Positions 1 to 8,043 of a stretch of 55,201 nucleotides of DNA are shown here, piece after piece. Origin of the DNA: Serratia liquefaciens (GTDB taxonomy: Bacteria > Pseudomonadota > Gammaproteobacteria > Enterobacterales > Enterobacteriaceae); contig JAAXZN010000037.1 in assembly GCA_012719855.1 (NCBI GenBank), positions 1-55,201 of the forward strand, written 5' to 3'. The translations under genes and the position numbers were made by a program. A model generated the notes under the pieces. It was not told the DNA's origin and made no database searches. It saw nothing but the letters and a program-made list of their open reading frames with translations. How positions within the stretch are numbered: position 1 is the first letter of the stretch; the number at the start of each line of letters is the position of its first letter.

Positions 1-83
1 AGGCTGGCACCTTTGCCGATCGATGCGGCAAACGCATCCATAGACATGCCAAAAGCGAGAATGAGTGTAGCTGACAAGTTCAT
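1..83 (-). CDS. mntP: Manganese exporter MntP, N-terminal fragment
   Basis: MntP pumps Mn2+ out across the inner membrane. Only the first 27 codons are inside the window; the rest lies beyond base 1. The minus-strand reading starts at the ATG whose complement is 81-83 and gives [20 protein letters not shown] followed by SIGKGA, the first membrane helix of MntP (YebN) with the family's conserved Met/Asp stretch. The yybP-ykoY riboswitch directly upstream and the neighbouring yobD and manZYX genes, as in E. coli, support the name. The fragment is too short to judge whether the gene is intact. Confidence 0.9.
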   Translation of the reverse strand, partial: MNLSATLILAFGMSMDAFAASIGKGAS

Positions 84-280
84 GTAAAATAGCCTCGGCC
101 GGGCGGCTCCATATACACGTAACCCACCCCCAACCATACGACGGAGTTACGTGTCTATGGTCTCGCCAACCTTACCTGGCTGCCCGCACCACGTTTTAAT
201 GAATAAAACGAGTATGTTGATACGGGCGTTTCTGGCGTTTAATTGTCCAGAAACCGGCTACTCCCCAATGACGGCGCAAC
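84..280 (-). promoter_or_regulatory. yybP-ykoY manganese riboswitch in the mntP leader
   Basis: The minus-strand leader of mntP carries the two conserved loops of the Mn2+-sensing yybP-ykoY class: GGGGAGTAG (complement of 258-266) and GGCGAGACC (complement of 159-167), about 90 bases apart, followed by pairing segments down to the start codon. Members of this class switch on Mn2+ exporter genes when Mn2+ is high. The 5' boundary is approximate; I placed it just upstream of the first loop. Confidence 0.88.
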
Positions 281-340
281 CATACCATATTATTTCCGTT
301 GGCAACAACCCTTATTCCCCATGGATATTTATTTGGAATT

Positions 341-359
341 GATAATTATTTTCATTAAT
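341..359. promoter_or_regulatory. Possible Fur-like operator upstream of mntP
   Basis: GATAATTATTTTCATTAAT matches the 19-base Fur consensus at 14 positions by eye. It lies about 75 bases upstream of the riboswitch, where the mntP promoter is expected. No MntR-type palindrome was recognised nearby. The AT-rich surroundings make a chance match possible. Confidence 0.3.
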
Positions 360-499
360 GAAATATGCAAGACGGAATATAATGTAGGCGAGTGCAATAA
401 TGTTGCATAAATAATAATCAGGTAGCCTGGTGCGCTGGTGATTAATTATCCACATTCAGCGCGTGGTGAGAAAAGAGATTCTATTGGGATTGCTTTTAC

Positions 500-958
500 T
501 TACTGATTTTCAACAAAAAAATGGTAGATCTTTTCAAGATCGTCTAATTGAGTGACCTGAATCAGCAGTCTGCGCCGCTCGAGATCTATGACCAGGATAC
601 CATCCTCGGATAAATTCATGGCTTTAATGCGGTTATATTCAATAAACGCATTAGCATAAAAGAAACCCTGCGCTTTAAACAGCAGCTTGGGCCAGCGGAT
701 ATAGGATATGTAGACGGCGATCAGTGCTAAAGAAATAAGCAGATAGGTGGTTAATGCAGCACCCTGCGTCGTGACATTACGATAAATCAGAATGGCAATC
801 AGGCCGACAAAGATCAGACAATCAATCCGGTTACGTCGCTTTAGCTGTACCTTGAGCAGCGTTTTGCCCTTCAGCAGGTTCATCCCGAATTCGTCGTAAA
901 TCGCATACAACAGCATCAGCGCGGTGAAAATCAGTAATACGCCATCGGTCAGCGACAT
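500..958 (-). CDS. yobD: UPF0266 (DUF986) inner-membrane protein YobD
   Basis: A 152-residue membrane protein of unknown function that matches E. coli YobD in sequence and position (manZ-yobD-mntP). Three hydrophobic segments are visible at about residues 4-20, 46-62 and 68-86, followed by a soluble C-terminal half ending FFVENQ. The start at 958 is preceded by GGAG seven bases upstream. The gene is separated from manZ by a module ending in an intrinsic terminator, so it probably has its own promoter or depends on read-through. Confidence 0.9.
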   Translation of the reverse strand: MSLTDGVLLIFTALMLLYAIYDEFGMNLLKGKTLLKVQLKRRNRIDCLIFVGLIAILIYRNVTTQGAALTTYLLISLALIAVYISYIRWPKLLFKAQGFFYANAFIEYNRIKAMNLSEDGILVIDLERRRLLIQVTQLDDLEKIYHFFVENQ

Positions 959-978
959 CTTTCAACTCCACAAATAAA

Positions 979-1162
979 AAACCGGGGGCTTGCCCCCGGC
1001 GAGACTGCTGACAAACATATAATGTTTGGCGGCAGGCGCTAAAGGTTTTGAAAATAAACCAGGAAAATCAATTTATTGGTTTTCGACTGATAACACAAAG
1101 GGGGAAAAACCACGCTTTTATCCCCCTTTGTCAATAACCTGGCCGGGGGTTGCCCCCCGGCG
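979..1162. repeat. Hairpin-bounded intergenic module, copy A (manZ-yobD)
   Basis: Read on the minus strand after manZ, the module has a GC hairpin without a U-tract (1143-1160), about 140 bases of insert, then a nearly identical GC hairpin with a U-tract (982-999). The insert opens with TTGACAAA and closes with TTTGTCAGCAGTCT, which can pair over 7 bp. Inside, arms at 1096-1110 and 1115-1130 enclose the loop GCGTGG. A second small stem, CAAACAT/ATGTTTG, sits at 1012-1028. Copy B at 7864-8040 has the same architecture with different stem sequences. The family is unknown to me. Confidence 0.7.
982..999 (-). terminator. Intrinsic terminator at the distal end of module A
   Basis: An 8-bp stem (CCGGGGGC/GCCCCCGG) with a 2-base loop is followed on the minus strand by TTTTTTATTTG. 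It would end transcripts coming from manXYZ and the module before yobD. Confidence 0.75.
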
Positions 1163-1172
1163 GTTAATCGTC

Positions 1173-2015
1173 TTACAGGCCCAGCAGGCCAACCCAGTAG
1201 CCGAAGATACCGATGACGAAGAAGCCGATGATGATCCACAGCGCATTCACTTTCCTGCGCAGCAGCCACATACAGCCAAAGGTCAGCAGCAACGGCACCA
1301 GACCCGGCATCAGCTGGTCGAGGATGGTCTGCACCGTGGTCACCGTGGTATGCCCGGTCTGGTCGGTGATTTTAGACACCACCAGCGGGATATTCACGTG
1401 CGTCCACTTGTTAACCAATGCCCCCATGACAAACAGGCCGAGAATGGACGCTCCTTCCGTCAGTTTTTGCAGGAAGCCGCCGCCCATATCGTTAACGATA
1501 TCCACCCCTTTGCGGTAGCCGTAGGCCACGCCGTAATAGCGGGTCAACAGGCGCACCAGGTTGAACAGGACGAAGAACAAAATCGGACCCAGTAGGCTGC
1601 CGCTCATGGCGATACCGGCGCCGAGCGCGGCGAATACCGGACGAACGGTCCCCCAGAAAATCGGGTCGCCTACGCCGGCCAGAGGCCCCATCAAGCCGAC
1701 TTTGATGCCGTTGATGGCCGCATCGTCGATCGGCGCACCGTTAGCGCGCTGTTCTTCCATCGCCATGGTAACGCCAAGCACCGGCGCCGCCACGTAAGGA
1801 TGGGTGTTGAAGAACTCCAGATGGCGTTTAATCGCCTGTTTGCGATCGTCGTTATTTTCCGGGTACAGGCGACGGATCACCGGCACCATGGAGAAGCAAA
1901 AACCCAGCGCCTGCATACGTTCGAAGTTCCATGAACCCTGGAACAGGTTCGAACGCATAAACACACCGCGAATATCGGCTGGCGTGAGTTTCTTTTGAGC
2001 TGTTGTATCAACCAT
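1173..2015 (-). CDS. manZ: Mannose-specific PTS component IID
   Basis: ManZ is the IID membrane subunit of the mannose permease. Together with ManY it forms the channel for mannose, glucose, glucosamine and related sugars; in E. coli the pair is also the receptor used by lambda DNA and some bacteriocins. The sequence is collinear with E. coli ManZ, including the DIRGVFxRSNLFQGSWNFER start and the GLMGPLAGVGDPIFWGTVRP core, and ends in hydrophobic helices. An upstream in-frame GTG at 2024 would add three residues. I prefer the ATG at 2015 because it matches the family N-terminus MVDTT and has GGTGAGAG just before it. It is the last gene of manXYZ. Confidence 0.95.
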   Translation of the reverse strand: MVDTTAQKKLTPADIRGVFMRSNLFQGSWNFERMQALGFCFSMVPVIRRLYPENNDDRKQAIKRHLEFFNTHPYVAAPVLGVTMAMEEQRANGAPIDDAAINGIKVGLMGPLAGVGDPIFWGTVRPVFAALGAGIAMSGSLLGPILFFVLFNLVRLLTRYYGVAYGYRKGVDIVNDMGGGFLQKLTEGASILGLFVMGALVNKWTHVNIPLVVSKITDQTGHTTVTTVQTILDQLMPGLVPLLLTFGCMWLLRRKVNALWIIIGFFVIGIFGYWVGLLGL

Positions 2016-2030
2016 TTCTCTCACCTATTC

Positions 2031-2831
2031 CTAGTCCAGTTCGTTATCGAGGTCGTTGGCGTTAGCCGGGCCGGCTTGCACAACTTGTGACTTGTTGTAT
2101 TTCGGGCTGAGCTGGATATACAGCACGGCCATCACCACGCCGATAACGCCGAGCGCGACCAGGTTAAAGTTGGTGAAGGCGGCAGTAACGAAGCCGAGGT
2201 AGAAGAATGGCATCAGATAACCGGCACGCATCATGTTGATCACCATGGCGTAACCGACCACCACGATCATCCCGCCGGCGATGTTCAGGCCGCTGGTGAC
2301 GACTTCCGGGATCGAGTTAAGCAGCGCGTGAACGCCAGAGGTGCCGACCGAGATAGCGACGATAACCGCCGGGATAGCTATACGCATCGCCTGCAACAGC
2401 AGGGCGGAAATATGCAGCCAGGTGATGGCGCGCAAACTGCCGCGTTCTGCCGCGCTGTCCGCTGCGTGCTGGAAGGCGACGGTCAGGGTACGCACGATGA
2501 TGGTCAGAACTTGTCCGGCCGCCGCCAGCGGGATGGCCAGGGCGATACCGGCACCGACGCTTTGTCCGCCGGCAATAACCAAAATGGTGGAAATGATGGA
2601 CGCCAATGCCGCATCTGGCGCAACCGCCGCACCGATGTTCATCCAGCCCAGGGCGATCATCTCCAGCGTACCGCCGATGATGATACCGGTTTTCATGTCT
2701 CCGAGGATAAAACCGATCAGGGTACAGGCGACCAGCGGACGGTGAAATTGAAACTCGTCGAGAACGGAACCCATCCCGGCGATACAGGCAACGATAAATA
2801 TCAGTACAATCTGAAGAGTGGTAATCTCCAT
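2031..2831 (-). CDS. manY: Mannose-specific PTS component IIC
   Basis: ManY is the IIC membrane channel subunit of the mannose permease, 266 residues as in E. coli. Hydrophobic helices span most of the chain, with the family's GxxxALGWMNIGAAVAPDAA segment near residues 55-75. It lies 15 bases upstream of the manZ ATG and 55 bases downstream of manX, which supports co-transcription. The start at 2831 gives the family N-terminus MEITTLQIVLIFIVAC. No abnormality seen. Confidence 0.95.
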   Translation of the reverse strand: MEITTLQIVLIFIVACIAGMGSVLDEFQFHRPLVACTLIGFILGDMKTGIIIGGTLEMIALGWMNIGAAVAPDAALASIISTILVIAGGQSVGAGIALAIPLAAAGQVLTIIVRTLTVAFQHAADSAAERGSLRAITWLHISALLLQAMRIAIPAVIVAISVGTSGVHALLNSIPEVVTSGLNIAGGMIVVVGYAMVINMMRAGYLMPFFYLGFVTAAFTNFNLVALGVIGVVMAVLYIQLSPKYNKSQVVQAGPANANDLDNELD

Positions 2832-2886
2832 TGCACTTCTCCTATGACCAAAGATCTCTGAGTAAAATAATTACTGGCTGTCGCCA

Positions 2887-3858
2887 TTAATTGAGTTTGT
2901 TAATCAGGTCCATCATTTTTAACCGGCTGTCGGACGAGACTTTACGCACTTCCAATTCAATACCGCGCTCGTTTAATTTCTTAAACGCTTCGATATCTTT
3001 TTCGTCAACCGACACGGCATTGTTCACCTGAGTTTTGCCCTGACGGAACGCCATGCCACCGATATTCACCGATTTGATATCCACACCGCCTTCAACCAGG
3101 CGCCAAACGTCGGTCGGGTTGGTAAACAGCAGCATCACGCGATCGCCGGCGTATTTCGGGTTGTTCCACACGCGAATGGCTTTCGCTACGTCAACCACGT
3201 GTGCGGTGACGCCCGGCGGAGCAACCTGAGTCAGCAAGGTTTTGCGGACGTGGTCGGCGGCAACTTCGTCGCTGACCACGATAATGCGGCTGACGTCGGT
3301 TTCCTTGGTCCAGCGGGTCGCTACCTGGCCGTGGATCAAGCGGTCATCGATACGGGCCAGGCCGATTTTCATATGGTCATTGGGCCCCAGCGGCACTTGC
3401 GGAGCAGCGGGTTTGGCGGCGGGAGAACTCTGCGGTGCCGCGGGCTTAACACTCTCTTCTGCCGGTTTTTTCAGCGCTTTCACGCCCTCACGGCCGGTTT
3501 CCAACGCCAGGGCGACCAATTCGTCGAAGCTGGGGTTGTCGTCTCGTGCCATGAACGTTTCCACCAGCATGGGAATGTTAACCCCGGTGACGACCTCATA
3601 GTTTTCTTTATCGACGGCGATGCGGCTGGCCGCATTGAACGGGCTGCCGCCCCAGGTATCCACCAGGAACAGGACGCCACCGCTGGTGTCGAGCCCGCTG
3701 ATTTTCCCGTTGTATTTCTCGATTAACGTTTCGGCATTTTCACCGGGGACGAAATCTATAAAAGCGACGTTGTCCTGTTCGCCCAATAGCATCTCCGTCG
3801 TTTTCAGCAATTGTTCCGCTGCGGTCCCGTGTGTGCCGATGATAATAGCTATTGCCAC
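2887..3858 (-). CDS. manX: Mannose-specific PTS component IIAB
   Basis: ManX is the cytoplasmic phosphotransfer subunit of the mannose permease. The IIA domain (about residues 1-130) carries the phosphorylated histidine H10 in IIGTHG. An Ala/Pro-rich linker (about 130-158) joins it to the IIB domain, which has the second active histidine in RIDDRLIHGQVATRW, near residue 175. The length of 323 residues matches E. coli. It is the first gene of manXYZ and diverges from yoaE. In E. coli the operon is controlled by Mlc, NagC and CRP; I could not assign those sites here with confidence. Confidence 0.95.
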   Translation of the reverse strand: MAIAIIIGTHGTAAEQLLKTTEMLLGEQDNVAFIDFVPGENAETLIEKYNGKISGLDTSGGVLFLVDTWGGSPFNAASRIAVDKENYEVVTGVNIPMLVETFMARDDNPSFDELVALALETGREGVKALKKPAEESVKPAAPQSSPAAKPAAPQVPLGPNDHMKIGLARIDDRLIHGQVATRWTKETDVSRIIVVSDEVAADHVRKTLLTQVAPPGVTAHVVDVAKAIRVWNNPKYAGDRVMLLFTNPTDVWRLVEGGVDIKSVNIGGMAFRQGKTQVNNAVSVDEKDIEAFKKLNERGIELEVRKVSSDSRLKMMDLINKLN

Positions 3859-4434
3859 TCGCTACCTCCTCATTGAACTTCGTGCACGGATTGTGTCGGT
3901 CTTTAGTTCATTTGCTTCCTGGCAGTCACTTCCGCGGTTCAGATACATTATGGTAGAAATCTGGAAACCCGCTCTTAACATTTCTCGCGCAGTTTCAAAT
4001 GCCTGTGCGCGTTGTTCCACGTTAGCGCCATTTATTTTAGTGAGTGAAAAAATAAATTTTGTGACGTTGCTCTGTTATTGAGCGCTCGGATAAGTCCTAA
4101 CGGGGGTGTTTGCGGAATTAAACAACAGAGCTGTTACAAGAGAATGCAGAAGGTAAAAAAGCTTCTTTGCCGCCCAAAAAATTCCTGCTAGAGTATTTCC
4201 TCTTTCATATTTAGGAGTGAAGGGCCTCAGCCCACCCTATGGACTGTCACCGAAGTTACTGTTTTTCAAGGTTCCACCCGCCACCCGCTGGCGTTGCAAA
4301 AATCACACGGCCGCTCGGTCATTCCCCGGTACTACAATCCCGTTATCTTGCTGTTGCTGTCTGCGCTTATTCTGCGTTGGCATTCTCACGCCTGAGCCTT
4401 GCTCGGCAATCCTGTCTTTTTTCCGGAGTCTGAT
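3859..4434. other. Divergent promoter region between manX and yoaE
   Basis: A 576-base gap with no supportable gene. It must hold the manX promoter (minus) and the yoaE promoter (plus). TGTGA at 4060-4064 is a CRP-type half site, but its partner TCTGT is poor. The stretch 4200-4400 is C-rich and little structured by eye. Short ORFs here lack ribosome binding sites and family similarity. Confidence 0.6.
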
Positions 4435-5979
4435 ATGGAATTTTTAATGGACCCCTCAATTTGGGCTGGGTTACTGACACTGATCGTGTTGGAAATTGTA
4501 CTGGGCATCGACAACCTGGTGTTTATCGCCATTCTGGCCGATAAGCTGCCGCCGAAGCAGCGTGATAAAGCGCGTATCCTCGGATTGTCGCTGGCGCTGT
4601 TTATGCGTTTGGGCCTGCTGTCGGTGATTTCCTGGATGGTTACGCTGACCACGCCGCTGTTTAGCGTCGCGGACTTCAGCTTCTCCGGCCGCGATCTGAT
4701 CCTGCTGTTCGGTGGTGTGTTCCTGTTGTTCAAGGCCACCATGGAGTTGCACGAACGGCTGGAAGGGCAGACGCATCAGGATGGCGCCAACCGTGGTTAC
4801 GCCAAGTTCTGGGCGGTGGTGGTGCAAATTGTGATCCTTGACGCAGTGTTCTCGCTCGACGCGGTGATTACCGCCGTGGGGATGGTGAACGACCTGCCGG
4901 TGATGATGACCGCCGTGGTTATCGCTATGGTGGTGATGTTGGTGGCCTCCAAACCGCTGACTAACTTCGTGAATGCGCATCCGACTATCGTGGTGCTGTG
5001 TCTGAGCTTCCTGTTGATGATCGGCCTGAGCCTGATCGCCGAAGGCTTTGGCATGCATATTCCGAAAGGTTATCTGTACGCTGCGATTGGCTTCTCGATC
5101 CTGATTGAGCTGTTTAACCAAATCGCGCGCCGTAACTTTATCAAGCACCAGGCACATCGCCCGATGCGTGAACGTACCGCTGAGGCGATCATGCGCCTGA
5201 TGGGCCAACAGCGGGCGCAGCAGACGGATGAAGCGGCACCGTTGCCGGTGAATGAAACCTTCGCGGAAGAAGAGCGCTATATGATCAGCGGCGTGTTGAC
5301 GCTGGCTTCGCGTTCCCTGCGTAGCGTGATGACTCCGCGCACCGAAATTTCATGGGTGGATTGCGATCGTTCCCGCGAAGAGGTACGCGAACAGCTGTTG
5401 GATACCCCACACAGCCTGTTCCCGGTTTGCCGTGATTCTCTGGATGAAATTATCGGCGTGGTTCGCGCCAAGGATCTGCTGGTGGCGGTAGAACAGGGCG
5501 AAGATATCGCCGAGTTCGCTGCGCGCACGCCGCCGATCGTGGTGCCGGAAACCATGGACGTGATTAATCTGCTGGCAGTACTGCGTCGTGCCAAAGGGCG
5601 ACTGGTGGTAGTCACCAATGAGTTCGGCGTGGTGCAGGGGCTGGTGACGCCTTTGGACGTGCTGGAAGCCATTGCCGGTGAGTTCCCCGATGAGGACGAA
5701 ACGCCGGATATCGTGGTGGAAGCCAACAGCTGGCTGGTAAAAGGCGGTGCCGATATGCACTCGCTGGAGCAGGCGTTGAACTGCGAAGATCTGGTCAGCC
5801 CGACGGCGGATTACGCCACCTTGGCGGGGTTCCTGCTGGCCCATTACGGCCAAATGCCGGTGGTGGGTGACGTGGTGGAGCTGAACCGGCTGCGCTTCGA
5901 AGTCATTGAGGTATCAGAGTACCGCATTGAGCTGGTGCGCATCACCAAAGTGGAGCCTCACGACGAGGAACATCAGTAA
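4435..5979 (+). CDS. yoaE: TerC-family membrane protein with CBS and CorC_HlyC domains (YoaE)
   Basis: A 514-residue inner-membrane protein. The N-terminal TerC domain (about residues 1-240) has the family motif [13 protein letters not shown] and the [15 protein letters not shown] segment, both with acidic residues that probably bind a metal. A CBS pair follows (about 290-410; [15 protein letters not shown], then [18 protein letters not shown]), and a CorC_HlyC domain ends the chain. The exact function is not established; relatives are linked to Mn2+ and metal export at the membrane. The start at 4435 has GGAG seven bases upstream and matches the E. coli N-terminus [16 protein letters not shown]. 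Confidence 0.93.
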   Translation: MEFLMDPSIWAGLLTLIVLEIVLGIDNLVFIAILADKLPPKQRDKARILGLSLALFMRLGLLSVISWMVTLTTPLFSVADFSFSGRDLILLFGGVFLLFKATMELHERLEGQTHQDGANRGYAKFWAVVVQIVILDAVFSLDAVITAVGMVNDLPVMMTAVVIAMVVMLVASKPLTNFVNAHPTIVVLCLSFLLMIGLSLIAEGFGMHIPKGYLYAAIGFSILIELFNQIARRNFIKHQAHRPMRERTAEAIMRLMGQQRAQQTDEAAPLPVNETFAEEERYMISGVLTLASRSLRSVMTPRTEISWVDCDRSREEVREQLLDTPHSLFPVCRDSLDEIIGVVRAKDLLVAVEQGEDIAEFAARTPPIVVPETMDVINLLAVLRRAKGRLVVVTNEFGVVQGLVTPLDVLEAIAGEFPDEDETPDIVVEANSWLVKGGADMHSLEQALNCEDLVSPTADYATLAGFLLAHYGQMPVVGDVVELNRLRFEVIEVSEYRIELVRITKVEPHDEEHQ

Positions 5980-5985
5980 CACAAG

Positions 5986-6014
5986 CCGGAGGCATCACGC
6001 CTCCGGTTTTTTTT
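5986..6014 (+). terminator. Intrinsic terminator of yoaE
   Basis: An 8-bp stem CCGGAGGC/GCCTCCGG with a 5-base loop and a run of eight T. The hairpin overlaps the last codons of the convergent pdeD gene, which stops at 5995. Confidence 0.9.
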
Positions 6015-7611
6015 CCTGCGCTGCCTTTTGCTCCTCCCGCTGACTCCCCGTCCGTAACCGCGATTCGTACTGCTGTAGCCACAGTGGGAAAACATGGATC
6101 GGCATGGGCTTGGCAAAATAGAAGCCTTGCAGGGCATTCACGTCGTGCGATCGCAAATATTCAACCTGTTCGGCGGTTTCTACCCCTTCAGCTACCAGTT
6201 TCAGTTTCAGGCGCTGCGCCAAGGTAATAATGGTATCGGTGACCGTAGCGTTAATGGCATCGGTACCGATGGCGGCGGTAAACCCGCGATCGATCTTCAA
6301 CACGTCCGGACTGAGTTTTTTCAGGTAGCTGAGCGAGCTGTGCCCGGTGCCAAAATCATCGATCGCCAGCATGATGCCCATTTCCTTCAGCGTTTTGATC
6401 TGCTCATACTGAATTTCCGACAGCGCGGTACGTTCGGTCAGCTCCAGCATCAGCGACGGCATCGGCTGGGCAGGCAGCCACAGACGGCGAATGTCATCGA
6501 TAATGGTCACCGCGTTGAAATGCTCGGCGGCGACGTTGATGCTGATATAAAACGACGGCCGCGGCGGGAATAACTGCAGGTTTTCCACCACGGTGCTCAT
6601 CAGGTAGCGGGTCAGGGGGATGATTAACCCATGCTGTTCCGCCAAGGGGATGAACACGTCCGGGGAGATCCAGCCCTGGCGTTTGTTTTTCCAGCGCAGC
6701 AGGGTTTCAACCCCAACGCAGCGACCGGTTTCTGCGTTGATGATCGGCTGACAGTAAACGCGGAATTCGCGATGAGAAATGGCATGCCCTATATGGTATG
6801 ACAGACTCATGCGGTTGGCGGTGAGCAGGTACACCACGTAGGCTGCCAGCAGGCTGATCAACAACGACAGCGGAATATGGCGCGGCAGCGCCGCCAGTGC
6901 CAGCATATTGGTCTGGGGCCCGTACAGCGAGATAGAAAAGGGGTATTGCGTCGACTTTGCGGTATAGCGCAGGTCGTTCGTCAGGCTGGCACTGCGCAGG
7001 ATCTCGCGGCGGCCGTATTCCAGACTGTAGTCACCCACGTTCAGCACCACCCGTTGTGCATAGGGCTCCTGAGGCTCGAGTAGAAAGTTTGCCAGCAGTT
7101 CAATATTGAAGACATGCAAGACGCCGTTACGGTGATTGTTGTCCTCTTCTGGCGTCCACATGATCAGGGTGGGGACACCTTTGGCGACCGACAGCGAAGG
7201 GCGCAGCGCCAGCTTCGCGCCATCGTTTGCTATTGTGGGCAAAATAGCACTGAAAATATATTTGCGGGAACCAAACAGGCTGGAACAGTAAATAACGCCA
7301 TCCTTGACCAGTAGCATTGCCCGAAGCGCCTGGTTTTGCGCGGCGCGAAAGCGCAGCGTTGGCATTACGGTTTCACAAGTGGAGGTCAGCAGGGGCATGG
7401 AGCGTTTGGCCTGTTGTTCAGCCGGGACAAGCAGATTGTTGATCTTGGTGACGGTGCGGTGGGCAAGCACCTGACGATTGTGCTCGATGCTGCCGATTTC
7501 CTGGTAATAGCGGGTGTACAGCGACAGCAGCAGAATAGCCAACCCAACCGCCCCGGCCAGCAGCCAACGGTAATAGCGGTATTTGGTCACGGTAAGTTGG
7601 GTCATCAACAT
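5995..7611 (-). CDS. pdeD: CSS-motif/EAL cyclic-di-GMP phosphodiesterase
   Basis: The protein hydrolyses c-di-GMP to pGpG, lowering the signal for sessile life. Membrane helices at about residues 16-32 and 246-264 flank a periplasmic CSS domain with the redox-active CSS at 109-111. The EAL domain follows; its signature reads ETL (302-304, GVETLLRW), keeping the metal-binding Glu. Other catalytic motifs are present: ISINVAA, LELTER, IDDFGTGHSSL, LKIDRGF, VAEGVE and LQGFYFAKP, so it is probably active. The position next to yoaE matches E. coli yoaD (pdeD). AAGGA stands seven bases before the ATG at 7611. Oxidation of CSS cysteines by DsbA controls relatives of this protein. Confidence 0.88.
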   Translation of the reverse strand: MLMTQLTVTKYRYYRWLLAGAVGLAILLLSLYTRYYQEIGSIEHNRQVLAHRTVTKINNLLVPAEQQAKRSMPLLTSTCETVMPTLRFRAAQNQALRAMLLVKDGVIYCSSLFGSRKYIFSAILPTIANDGAKLALRPSLSVAKGVPTLIMWTPEEDNNHRNGVLHVFNIELLANFLLEPQEPYAQRVVLNVGDYSLEYGRREILRSASLTNDLRYTAKSTQYPFSISLYGPQTNMLALAALPRHIPLSLLISLLAAYVVYLLTANRMSLSYHIGHAISHREFRVYCQPIINAETGRCVGVETLLRWKNKRQGWISPDVFIPLAEQHGLIIPLTRYLMSTVVENLQLFPPRPSFYISINVAAEHFNAVTIIDDIRRLWLPAQPMPSLMLELTERTALSEIQYEQIKTLKEMGIMLAIDDFGTGHSSLSYLKKLSPDVLKIDRGFTAAIGTDAINATVTDTIITLAQRLKLKLVAEGVETAEQVEYLRSHDVNALQGFYFAKPMPIHVFPLWLQQYESRLRTGSQREEQKAAQEKKPEA

Positions 7612-7806
7612 CGCTAAATCCTTGTTCGGTAAGCCAGCCCAGGATCACCGTCAGGCCAAACAGTCCCAAATGATACTCGGCTAATTCTAGCCTGTTGTTA
7701 TACAAGAAGTGATGGTAACCCAGTAAATTATTTAAATTTGGCGAAACAGAGGGTGAAATTGCAGGTTAACCGCAGGATCAATGTGACGTTGCCAACAGTT
7801 TTTATG

Positions 7807-7821
7807 TGTGACATTGTCACA
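7807..7821. promoter_or_regulatory. Perfect 15-bp palindrome upstream of pdeD
   Basis: TGTGACATTGTCACA is a perfect 7-1-7 inverted repeat about 195 bases upstream of the pdeD start. It resembles a CRP site, but the half sites are five bases apart instead of six, so it may bind another dimeric regulator. No protein can be named from the sequence alone. Confidence 0.45.
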
Positions 7822-7863
7822 TGATCGGCGTTAGCGGATTGATTATCAACGCATCGCACTAAG

Positions 7864-7887
7864 AAAAACCCCGCCGGAAAGGCGGGG
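7864..7887 (-). terminator. Intrinsic terminator at the distal end of module B
   Basis: A 7-bp GC stem CCCCGCC/GGCGGGG, loop TTTCC on the minus strand, followed by TTTTTC. It ends the sdaA transcript after the module. Confidence 0.8.
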
Positions 7888-8040
7888 TCAGACTGCTGAC
7901 AGAGTTCTTTGCAGTGAAAAGTTCTGATCTGAGGACTAATAAAAACAAAGGATTAGGTCTTCAGGTTTACCCCAAACATCCGAAAACCACGCTTTTCGGG
8001 TGTTTGTCATCAGACTAACCCCGCCGGAGAGGCGGGGTTG
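7864..8040. repeat. Hairpin-bounded intergenic module, copy B (sdaA-pdeD)
   Basis: It has the same architecture as copy A. On the minus strand after sdaA comes a hairpin CCCCGCC/GGCGGGG without a U-tract (8017-8039), about 128 bases of insert, then the same hairpin with TTTTTC (7864-7887). The insert opens with CTGATGACA and closes with TGTCAGCAG, pairing at 8 of 9 positions. An internal 14-bp stem (7973-7986 with 7993-8006) encloses the loop GCGTGG, the same hexamer as in copy A. A further imperfect stem lies at about 7929-7964. Confidence 0.7.
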
Positions 8041-8043
8041 GGA

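Noticed and set aside
7807-7821. CRP binding site
   Set aside because: The half sites TGTGA and TCACA are separated by five bases rather than six, so I kept it only as an unassigned palindrome.
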